Assembly: GCF_003014475.1 (NCBI RefSeq)
Contig: NZ_PYGJ01000001.1
Location: forward strand, 741,725-805,724
DNA: 64,000 nucleotides
Origin: Shimia abyssi
GTDB taxonomy: Bacteria; Pseudomonadota; Alphaproteobacteria; Rhodobacterales; Rhodobacteraceae
Reading direction: 5' to 3'
Position numbers and translations under genes: made by a program. Within the stretch, counting starts at the first letter, position 1. Each line of letters begins with the position of its first letter. Below are positions 26,012 through 33,663 of the stretch, one piece after another. Below the pieces are notes generated by a model that was given only the letters and a program-made list of their open reading frames with translations, did no database searches and had not been told where the DNA came from.

Positions 26012-26055
26012 AACGTTTCTCGGAAAGCCCAATCCTCCCTCGGGCTTTCCATTCT

Positions 26056-26485
26056 GCGGCGACACCTTTCCTCCTCCCTGGTGTTGTCGCAGCCGAACAT
26101 CGGACCAAACGGTCCAAACGGGATCAAGACGACCCTCTCCTCCTCCCTGGGGCGTCTTGAGACTAGAGCGGCGGCACCTCTCCTCCTCCCTGGTGTCGTC
26201 GCACCAGAACATCGGGCCAGACGGCCTAAACGGGATCAAGACGACCCTCTCCTCCTCCCTGGGGCGTCTTGAGACTAGAGCGGCGGCACCTCTCCTCCTC
26301 CCTGGTGTCGCCGCACCAGAACTTCGGGCCAAACGGTCCAAACGGGATCAAGACGACCCTCTCCTCCCCCCTGGGGCGTCTTGAGACTAGAGCGGCGGCA
26401 CCTCTCCTCCTCCCTCCAGAACATCGGGCCAAACGGTCCCAAACGGGATCAAGATGACCCTCTCTTCCTCCCTGGGGCGTCTTGA
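26056..26485 (+). ncRNA. Array of CcsR/cuckoo-like small RNAs with CCTCCTCC loops
   Basis: Eight units alternate between two hairpin types. Type A (GCGGCGGCACC with GGTGTCGTCGC and close variants): 26056-26090, 26168-26202, 26280-26314 and a damaged copy from 26392. Type B (TCAAGACG with CGTCTTGA): 26124-26160, 26236-26272, 26348-26384 and 26449-26485. Every loop carries TCTCCTCCTCCCT or a close variant, which is complementary to a Shine-Dalgarno sequence. This equals the architecture of the CcsR (conserved CCUCCUCCC motif) RNAs, where each RNA has two such loops and is cut from the 3' region of a DUF1127 mRNA. Here this gives three complete pairs and a fourth whose A hairpin has lost its 3' arm. 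The ninth loop belongs to the terminator. Confidence 0.85.
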
Positions 26486-26490
26486 AAAAA
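26056..26490 (+). repeat. Tandem repeat with 112-base period
   Basis: The block GGATCAAGA recurs at 26121, 26233, 26345 and 26446, giving periods of 112, 112 and 101. The short last period is explained by loss of about 12 bases (the 3' arm of a hairpin) and one inserted C. The copies differ by few substitutions, mostly in the linker GAACATCGGGCCAGACGG. The peptide frames running through the repeats are artefacts of the structure. Confidence 0.93.
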
Positions 26491-26495
26491 CGAAC

Positions 26496-26532
26496 GGCGA
26501 TGCCCCCTCCCTGGCATCGCCGCTTCTTTTTC
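26496..26532 (+). terminator. Terminator of the small-RNA array, itself carrying a CCTCC loop
   Basis: GGCGATGCC (26496-26504) and GGCATCGCC (26513-26521) form a perfect 9-bp stem with loop CCCTCCCT, followed by a T-rich tail. The loop keeps the CCTCC core of the array. It lies 17 bases before the end of the convergent glutathione transferase gene. Confidence 0.9.
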
Positions 26533-26548
26533 TCACTACGGTTTCGCT

Positions 26549-27175
26549 TTACAGCTTGGCACTTGGCCGCTCACCGACTTTCTCAAACCAATCGCGTGCT
26601 GCTTCGCACTCATCCGGTATTTTGCGTCGGATCACCCGAGCGAAATCGCACAGAACAAATGCTGTGATATCTGCGAACGAAAACCGTCCCGAAGCGAGGT
26701 ATGGGCTTTCCTGCAACCGTTGATCCAAGAGCTCAAAAAATACGCCAACTCTCGCGTGTCCGCGCTCTGCAAGCTCTGGAATTTGTTTGTAGTTTTCCGG
26801 CCCAGGAAGCACGCGCCCCTTCATCGCCGGGTGCGCATTTCGCAACGCCTCTGCAACAGATTGTCCATGAGATTCGCTCAAGGCATTCCACATCAGGACT
26901 GATGCCTTTTCTTCGGCCCCCTCCCCCATCAAAGGGTTCTCAGGGAACATTTCATCCAAATACGCTGCGATCGCAATATTTTCAATTAACACCTGTCCGC
27001 CATCCGTCACCAGTGTCGGTACCGTCGCGCGTGGATTGACAGCTAGGAACGCAGGCTTCAGCTGCTCTCCCTTGCTCAGATCAACGTTCTGAGTCTCAAT
27101 TTCGATTCCTTTTTCGGCAATGAACATCCGTGCCCGGCGCGGGCTGGGCGCAGTGTTGCAATCATAGAATTTCAT
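26549..27175 (-). CDS. Glutathione S-transferase family protein
   Basis: A 208-residue protein with an N-terminal thioredoxin-like domain (MKFYDCNTAPSPRRARMF, with the glutathione-site blocks ATVPTLV and LIENIAIAAYL) and a helical C-terminal domain ending ERPSAKL. AAGGAGG lies five bases before the ATG. It is convergent with the small-RNA array, whose terminator tail nearly reaches its stop. Substrate unknown. Confidence 0.9.
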   Translation of the reverse strand: MKFYDCNTAPSPRRARMFIAEKGIEIETQNVDLSKGEQLKPAFLAVNPRATVPTLVTDGGQVLIENIAIAAYLDEMFPENPLMGEGAEEKASVLMWNALSESHGQSVAEALRNAHPAMKGRVLPGPENYKQIPELAERGHARVGVFFELLDQRLQESPYLASGRFSFADITAFVLCDFARVIRRKIPDECEAARDWFEKVGERPSAKL

Positions 27176-27234
27176 GCGTCCTCCTTGGTATAAACAAAAA
27201 CCGGAGCACCAATGATGTCAATCATGCCACTGGT

Positions 27235-29673
27235 TCAGAAAGGGATATCATCCGAGGCCGTTACGAATCGTGCAACAACCTTCTTTTCGCCCGCCTTTTC
27301 AAAAACTACGCTCAGCTTGTCACCCTCGATTTCAGATATAGTGCCATAGCCAAATTTCTGGTGAAATACACGGTCGCCGATCGAAAAGCTGGATACCGCT
27401 TCAAGGTCGATGATTGTGTTTTTGCTCTCGCGTGGTTGACTTGTGCCGTATTGCCCGGCACGAGCTTGCATGCGTTTCCAACCGGGTGAATTATACCCGT
27501 CCGCCCGCGACGCGCGCTCCTCCAGGTTTGACTTTACCGGTCGCGCTGCACTGGCCGCGCCAAACCCACCGCCATACAGCCCCGGTGGAGTTAAAACCTC
27601 TACGTGGTTTTCCGGCAGCTCGTCGATAAACCGTGACGGCATTTGTGATTGCCACTGCCCAAACACCAAACGGTTACCCGCAAAGGAAATGGTACAGATT
27701 TCTTCGGCCCGCGTGATACCGACATAAGCCAGCCGCCGCTCCTCTTCGAGGCCTTTCAGCCCGCTCTCATCCATGGATCTTTGCGATGGAAACAAGCCAT
27801 CTTCCCACCCTGGCAGGAACACCGCCGGGAACTCCAGACCTTTGGCGGCGTGCAGGGTCATAATGCTGACTTTCTGTTCGCCCTCATCACTCTCGTTGTC
27901 CATGATAAGGCTGATATGTTCGAGAAACCCTTGGAAATTTTCAAACTGCTCCAAGGCTTTGACCAGCTCCTTGAGGTTTTCGAGCCTTCCCGGCGCCTCC
28001 GGCGTCTTGTCGTTCTGCCACATCGCGGTATAGCCGCTTTCGTCCAGAATGACCTGCGCAAGTTCGACATGGGACAGTTCCGGCGGGCTGTCTTGAAAAC
28101 GTGTCACCCGAGCATTTGCAGCATCATCAATGACAGCATCATCATCAAGCGGCACTTCGATCTGGCGCACCATACCCTGTCGCCGCCAACGATCCAGCCC
28201 ACCAAGCAAAATCGCCAGTTCTTTGGCGCCCTTGCCACCAAGGCCCTTTTCTTCAAGTAGCAACCGTGCGCCTTCGACAAGGCTTACGCCGTTGTCGCGT
28301 GCGCAGGTCTGGATCTTTTGCTGAGCCACATTTCCCAAGCCTCGCTTTGGTGTGTTCACGATACGCTCAAATGCCAAATCATCGTCCAGGCTTACAACCA
28401 GCCGAAAATAGGCCATGGCGTCGCGAACCTCCATGCGTTCGTAAAACCGCGGTCCACCAATCACACGGTAAGGCATACCGATGGTCAGAAAGCGATCTTC
28501 GAACGCACGCATTTGGTGGCTGGCGCGCACCAGAATGGCCACTTCGTCCAACCCAACAGCGCGCATCCCGCGCGTGCCTTTCTGCAGCGATTCGATTTCT
28601 TCCCCTATCCAGCGCGCCTCTTCTTCGCCGTCCCAATGGCCGATTAAACGAACCTTTTCGCCGCCTTCCGCATCGGTCCAGAGCGTCTTGCCCAACCGAC
28701 ATTCGTTGCCTTTGATCACATTCGAGGCCGCCGCCAGAATATGCGGTGTAGAGCGATAGTTTTGCTCCAACCGTACAACATGCGCGCCAGGAAAGTCTTT
28801 TTCAAACCTCAGGATGTTGCCTACCTCAGCCCCGCGCCAGCCGTAAATCGACTGATCATCATCTCCGACACAACAGATATTCTTGTGCCCGCCGGCCAAC
28901 AGTCGAAGCCAAAGGTATTGAGCGATGTTTGTGTCCTGGTATTCGTCCACCAGCACATACCGGAACCATCGTTGATATTGCGCCAGAATATCCGAATGCT
29001 TCTGAAAAATGGTCACGACATGCAGCAGCAGATCGCCAAAGTCCACGGCATTCAGTTCTTTTAGGCGGATCTGATATTGCGCGTACAGCTCGCCGCCCCG
29101 GTTATTGTAGGCCCCATGATCCGCCGCGGGCAAATTGTCCGGCGTCAACGCGCGGTTTTTCCATCCGTCGATCAGGTGCGCCAATTGCCGAGCGGGCCAC
29201 CGTTTGTCGTCAATATTTGCCGCCTGCACCAATTGCTTGAGCAAACGAAGTTGGTCATCCGTATCAAGGATGGTGAAATTCGATTTAAGACCTACAAGTT
29301 CAGCATGCCGCCGCAGCAGTTTAACACAAACCGAGTGGAAGGTTCCTAACCACGGCATACCTTCGATCGAGTGGCCAAGCATATTGCCGACACGGTTCTT
29401 CATCTCTCGGGCGGCTTTGTTGGTGAATGTTACCGCCAGAATTTCATTCGACTGGGCCCGCCCCGTGTTCAACAAATGCACGATCCGCGCGGTCAACGCC
29501 TTGGTTTTGCCCGTTCCGGCCCCCGCAAGCATTAGCACAGGGCCGTCCAACTGCTCCACCGCTTCGCGCTGCGCAGGGTTCAGCTCATCAAGATAGGGTG
29601 CCGGGCGCGCCGCCATGGCCCGCGCCGACAACGAGGCACCTTCAAAGGCGTCGAATTCGTCAAAACTGCTCAT
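27235..29673 (-). CDS. uvrD: ATP-dependent DNA helicase UvrD/PcrA
   Basis: An 812-residue SF1A 3'-5' helicase for nucleotide-excision and mismatch repair. Seen: LNPAQREAVEQLDGP (Q motif), Walker A AGAGTGKTKALTAR near residue 58, DEYQDTN near residue 250, GDDDQSIYGWRGA, and the late motifs TLHAAKGLEFPAVFLPG and EERRLAYVGITRA. The C-terminus carries a short Tudor-like end (RVFHQKFGYGTI). A perfect GTTC-N7-GTTC LexA site lies 41 bases before the ATG, so it should be part of the SOS response, as in other bacteria. Confidence 0.95.
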   Translation of the reverse strand: MSSFDEFDAFEGASLSARAMAARPAPYLDELNPAQREAVEQLDGPVLMLAGAGTGKTKALTARIVHLLNTGRAQSNEILAVTFTNKAAREMKNRVGNMLGHSIEGMPWLGTFHSVCVKLLRRHAELVGLKSNFTILDTDDQLRLLKQLVQAANIDDKRWPARQLAHLIDGWKNRALTPDNLPAADHGAYNNRGGELYAQYQIRLKELNAVDFGDLLLHVVTIFQKHSDILAQYQRWFRYVLVDEYQDTNIAQYLWLRLLAGGHKNICCVGDDDQSIYGWRGAEVGNILRFEKDFPGAHVVRLEQNYRSTPHILAAASNVIKGNECRLGKTLWTDAEGGEKVRLIGHWDGEEEARWIGEEIESLQKGTRGMRAVGLDEVAILVRASHQMRAFEDRFLTIGMPYRVIGGPRFYERMEVRDAMAYFRLVVSLDDDLAFERIVNTPKRGLGNVAQQKIQTCARDNGVSLVEGARLLLEEKGLGGKGAKELAILLGGLDRWRRQGMVRQIEVPLDDDAVIDDAANARVTRFQDSPPELSHVELAQVILDESGYTAMWQNDKTPEAPGRLENLKELVKALEQFENFQGFLEHISLIMDNESDEGEQKVSIMTLHAAKGLEFPAVFLPGWEDGLFPSQRSMDESGLKGLEEERRLAYVGITRAEEICTISFAGNRLVFGQWQSQMPSRFIDELPENHVEVLTPPGLYGGGFGAASAARPVKSNLEERASRADGYNSPGWKRMQARAGQYGTSQPRESKNTIIDLEAVSSFSIGDRVFHQKFGYGTISEIEGDKLSVVFEKAGEKKVVARFVTASDDIPF

Positions 29674-29713
29674 GCGCGCAGCTTATGACAATTTCGATCC
29701 AAGGGAAAGTCAT

Positions 29714-29728
29714 GTTCCCGTCTTGTTC
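29714..29728 (-). promoter_or_regulatory. LexA (SOS) box of uvrD
   Basis: GTTC (29714-29717), seven bases, GTTC (29725-29728), the same orientation relative to the gene as the box before imuB. Confidence 0.78.
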
Positions 29729-29895
29729 CGAGATACCGGACACAGAATAGTCGACCTCGCTTGGTGCAATTCGCTTCGAATTCAATTCACATATCTCTGA
29801 GAACAGCGCCTTCAGACTGACCATTTTAACGGCCCGGCAACCGTCTGTCGTGCATTGTCACTCTGGGAGACTTTGCGACTGGAGCGGTGTGGACA

Positions 29896-31728
29896 ATGAA
29901 AACACATAGAGATCTAATCCAAAAATACGGGTGGAATGTTGTGCTTTGGCCTTGCGCCATTTTGATGACGTTAGCCTTAGCAGTTTGGGGTGTCATCAAA
30001 GCGCCAGCGCCCGTGGTCGACACTATTCTAAAGCAGGATAGCATTGCACAATCCGAACTCTGGAAGCGTCGCGTTGTTATGCATCTGGAAAACGCTCATG
30101 GGACCTTCAGGAATGGGACCGTAACTGAGGCGGACATTGCCTACCTCCAACTTTTGCCAGAGGCATCAGATGTTTATCGGTTCAAGCTCTTCAGTTCCGA
30201 CGGAACCGTATTTTGGTCAACCCGGCCGAACGACATTGGCTCCGTGAACTCCGATCCATATTTTCGGACCAAAATCGCGCGCGGGGAAGCGTTTTATGTA
30301 CAAGAAGCCAAGCCCGCGTCAGAGATTGACGGACTGGCACTGCATGCCAGTAATACGTCTCAGGAAGCCATTCACGAGGTGGCGGAAGTTTATCGTCCAA
30401 TCATGGAAAATGGGCGTTTTCTGGGAGCGATCGAGTTCTACACCGACTTAACCGATATCCGAGACACGATGATTGCCCGTGTGCAGACGACGTTGGCGGT
30501 GCTGTGTGCATTGGCAGTAATCACGATGCTGCTTATCAATATTTTGCTTATGCGCGCCAATCGTGCCCAGTATGAAGCATTACGCGGGCGCACGGATCAA
30601 GAGCGCAAGATTCTTGATGATCAACTACGCCTCGCGCGCGAAGTTCAGTTGCTTGGCGAGCTCAACGAATGGCTGCAATCAAGCCGTTCATTAGACGAGT
30701 TGTTCGACATGGTTGCCCGTTTCATGACCCATATTCTGCCGGAGGCAGAAGGGAGTGTGTATGTGTACTCAAACAGCCGGGACGTGCTGGACGGCTCGGC
30801 TAGCTGGAACGGCGGTGAACACAAGGACCACATTTATCCAGATGGGTGCTGGGGATTGAGGCGCGGGCGAACCTACGAGTTTGGATCATCTGAAATCGAC
30901 TTTGTCTGCGAGCACGCTGAACCGCATGACGGGCGCGCATATTTCTGTTTTCCTATTTTGGCCCATGGCGAAACCGTTGGGTTGATGCATTTGCGCGCAA
31001 TCAACGAAAACTGTGAAGGGTTTCACAAGAGCAAAAAACTGGCCCAGATGTGCGCCGAACAAATCAGCATGGCGATTGCAAATGTGCGCATGCGTGACCA
31101 GTTGCATGAGCAATCTGTCCGAGATTCGCTGACCGGCTTGTTCAATCGACGCCACATGACGGATTATCTCCGCAAAAGCATCACACGCTGCCAGAACACC
31201 GGTACCACACTGAGCTTGATTGCAATCGACGTCGATCACTTCAAGAAATTCAATGACAATTATGGACATGATGCTGGCGACATGGTGCTGCGCGCAGTCG
31301 GCTCTGTTCTTCAGCAAACTTGCGACCGTGACGAAATCGCTTGCCGCCCAGGGGGCGAGGAATTTACAATTATATTGCCAGAGACTAGCCAAGAAGACAC
31401 GCTGATGCGCGCGGAACACCTTCGCCAAGCCGTCGAAGCTATTTCGGTACGATACGGTGAAAAGACTTTGCCGAGTGTTACAATTTCGCTCGGAATTGCG
31501 TTCTATCCGGCACATGGAACAATGCCGCAAGACCTAATGAGAGCCGCAGATGATGCCTTGTATGATGCGAAAGCGAAGGGTCGCAATCAGGTCTGCGAAG
31601 CCGATAACGCACCAATGGACGACGGTGCTCGTAGGTTGGGTCCGCAACCAGAGCAAAGCAACGGAGCTGAGACCAAGCGACCAGGCGAAAGTAAGCCTTC
31701 TTCTGTTTCTCCCTCACAAGCTGCGTAA
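29896..31728 (+). CDS. Membrane-bound diguanylate cyclase (GGDEF)
   Basis: A 610-residue protein. Membrane helix at about 14-34, a periplasmic sensor of about 155 residues, a second helix at about 192-214, a coiled linker, a GAF-like domain (about 240-400) and a GGDEF domain (about 415-575). The active motif is GGEEF, so cyclic di-GMP synthesis is expected. The product-inhibition site RxxD that often precedes it is not conserved (DRDE at that place). The C-terminal 40 residues are low-complexity. ATG 29896 is preferred over GTG 29887 because GGAG lies eleven bases before it. The signal sensed is unknown. Confidence 0.92.
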   Translation: MKTHRDLIQKYGWNVVLWPCAILMTLALAVWGVIKAPAPVVDTILKQDSIAQSELWKRRVVMHLENAHGTFRNGTVTEADIAYLQLLPEASDVYRFKLFSSDGTVFWSTRPNDIGSVNSDPYFRTKIARGEAFYVQEAKPASEIDGLALHASNTSQEAIHEVAEVYRPIMENGRFLGAIEFYTDLTDIRDTMIARVQTTLAVLCALAVITMLLINILLMRANRAQYEALRGRTDQERKILDDQLRLAREVQLLGELNEWLQSSRSLDELFDMVARFMTHILPEAEGSVYVYSNSRDVLDGSASWNGGEHKDHIYPDGCWGLRRGRTYEFGSSEIDFVCEHAEPHDGRAYFCFPILAHGETVGLMHLRAINENCEGFHKSKKLAQMCAEQISMAIANVRMRDQLHEQSVRDSLTGLFNRRHMTDYLRKSITRCQNTGTTLSLIAIDVDHFKKFNDNYGHDAGDMVLRAVGSVLQQTCDRDEIACRPGGEEFTIILPETSQEDTLMRAEHLRQAVEAISVRYGEKTLPSVTISLGIAFYPAHGTMPQDLMRAADDALYDAKAKGRNQVCEADNAPMDDGARRLGPQPEQSNGAETKRPGESKPSSVSPSQAA

Positions 31729-31837
31729 CATATTGAAGGATCAGTGATCGAGAGTAACATTATTGAGTAGTGCGCCAGTGAGACCAAAAATTTGAGAAAC
31801 TCTGGACATCTGAACAGCGCGCGCCAACAAAGAGAGT

Positions 31838-32971
31838 ATGAGTTTGCACGATACATATCCTGCGCTGGCGGATTTGCGCGCGCGGGCGCGGCGGCGATTG
31901 CCCAAATTTGTTTGGGAATACCTAGACAGCGCAACGGGTGAAGAAAAAACCAAAGCACGGAATCGCGCCGAGCTTGACAAGATTCTGTTTACACCTTCCA
32001 TCCTGCACGGTGAATTTTCGCCGAAGTTGTCAGTCACTCTCTTAAATCAAAAGTTTGCCCTTCCTATAGGAATCGCTCCCGTTGGAATGTCTGGACTGAT
32101 CTGGCCAAATGCGGAATCACTTCTGGCGCGGACAGCCGAGCGCTGGGCTATTCCCTATGCTCTCTCGACTGTTGCGTCGCAGACTCCCGAAATGATCGAG
32201 CCATCTGTGGGGGAAATGGGGTGGTTCCAATTGTATCCTCCCCGCGTCGTCGAAGTTCGTCTGGACACTCTAAAAAGAGCAAGAGACGCGGGATTTTCCA
32301 CGTTGGTACTTACAGCAGATGTTCCAGTTGCCAGTCGCCGGGAACGTCAGGTTCGGTCAGGTGTCACCATGCCACCTCGCCTAACACCACGCCTGATGGC
32401 GCAGATAGCGTCTAGGCCAGCGTGGGCCTTGGGCACCGCGTATAGAGGCATCCCCCGGATGCGCCTCATCGAGGAATACGCCGAGGACAAAACTAGCAAA
32501 TCCTCTGTTTCGCACGCGGGATATTCGCTTAGGACATCTCCCGACTTGGCTTACTTGCATTGGTTGCGCGAGCATTGGAAAGGCCCATTGGTTGTGAAAG
32601 GGATCATGAACCCATTGGATGTAAGCGCCCTGGAGAAGGCGGGGGTTGATGCTATTTGGGTGTCCAATCACGCGGGCCGACAGTTTGATGCAGCGGCAGC
32701 TTCGATTGAAGTACTTCCTCTCATTCGTGCACAAACTAATTTGCCAATAATTATAGATAGCGGTTTCGAAACTGGTTTGGACATTTTGCGCGCCCTCGCC
32801 TTGGGCGCAGATTTGGTTATGCTGGGACGCGCCTTTCACTATGCGGTCGCAGCATTAGGTGGCGCAGGGCCAGATCATCTTGTCGAGATATTGCGAATGG
32901 ACCTGATCGCCAACATGGGACAACTGGGCGCGCGCAATTTCGATGACTTGTCCGAAAAGCTGATCGTCTAA
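31838..32971 (+). CDS. FMN-dependent alpha-hydroxy-acid oxidase/dehydrogenase (LldD-like)
   Basis: A 377-residue TIM-barrel flavoprotein. Substrate and FMN blocks are visible: PIGIAPVGMSGLIWP, LSTVASQTPEMI, LVVKGIMNPLDV (Lys) and the catalytic SNHAGRQFD (His, Arg) near residue 272, then DSGFETGLDILRALALGAD. It would oxidise L-lactate or a similar 2-hydroxyacid; the substrate is not fixed by sequence. Codon use is less C-rich than in the first 27 kb. It overlaps the end of the convergent rhodanese gene by four bases. Confidence 0.9.
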   Translation: MSLHDTYPALADLRARARRRLPKFVWEYLDSATGEEKTKARNRAELDKILFTPSILHGEFSPKLSVTLLNQKFALPIGIAPVGMSGLIWPNAESLLARTAERWAIPYALSTVASQTPEMIEPSVGEMGWFQLYPPRVVEVRLDTLKRARDAGFSTLVLTADVPVASRRERQVRSGVTMPPRLTPRLMAQIASRPAWALGTAYRGIPRMRLIEEYAEDKTSKSSVSHAGYSLRTSPDLAYLHWLREHWKGPLVVKGIMNPLDVSALEKAGVDAIWVSNHAGRQFDAAAASIEVLPLIRAQTNLPIIIDSGFETGLDILRALALGADLVMLGRAFHYAVAALGGAGPDHLVEILRMDLIANMGQLGARNFDDLSEKLIV

Positions 32972-33426
32972 GGCTTCCGCAAATCCGAGGGCAGATTACT
33001 CATTGCTGATTTGGCTGTGATTGTCGGCAAACCGGCAGCAATCCAACCCTCACCATTTCGACCTCCAACCATACCCTCACTTACGTCGTACACCTTGCGC
33101 ACACCGTTTTGAGCCAACACATCGACTATGTAGGCCGAACGACGACCCGTACGGCAGATTACGGCAACCTGCTTGTCCGGATTGCGCTGCAAGGTTGCCA
33201 TTAACCGTTGACCAAACTTCTGATCGCGCATGTCCAAGGGCCACGCACCCGTTGCTACCCCGGTTTCCTGCCACTCTTGCGGCGTGCGGATGTCGATCAA
33301 TATCAAATCCCCTGCGTCAATGGCTTGTGCCGCCTCCTTTGCGGTCAGCACGCCCCCTTCTGCGAAAACCGGCTTGGACACAGCTAAGAAAGCTAGAAAC
33401 CCTGAGAGAATCGCCCGTCTGTTCAT
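32968..33426 (-). CDS. Periplasmic rhodanese-domain protein
   Basis: A 152-residue protein with a signal peptide (MNRRAILSGFLAFLAVSKPVFA, cleavage near residue 22) and a single rhodanese domain. The active-site loop is CRTGRRS with the expected Cys; LILIDIRTPQEW is the entry strand. A sulfurtransferase or redox role in the periplasm is likely; partners are unknown. Confidence 0.9.
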   Translation of the reverse strand: MNRRAILSGFLAFLAVSKPVFAEGGVLTAKEAAQAIDAGDLILIDIRTPQEWQETGVATGAWPLDMRDQKFGQRLMATLQRNPDKQVAVICRTGRRSAYIVDVLAQNGVRKVYDVSEGMVGGRNGEGWIAAGLPTITAKSAMSNLPSDLRKP

Positions 33427-33663
33427 TGTTCACGCACATTCTTTTTGAATAGGTGAAGACACCCTACATTGGCTACGCATGTTCGCAACGCACTATAATG
33501 CACAAAGTTGTGAGTGGTATCGTATATCGGACCAGAAACAGAACAAAAAGTTACGGAAATGCTACACACTGCGTATTTCAGGGTATTGCTCTGCACTGCG
33601 GCATGCCCTTAGGTTCGCGCACCATCAACCCGGACAGACACCAATAATCAAGAAAGCCTGCCC

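Noticed and set aside
26081..26457. Overlapping ORFs in several frames through the 112-base repeat, as a repeat protein
   Set aside because: The repeats keep hairpin pairing and loop sequence, none of the frames has a ribosome site, and the array ends in a terminator; RNA function explains it better.
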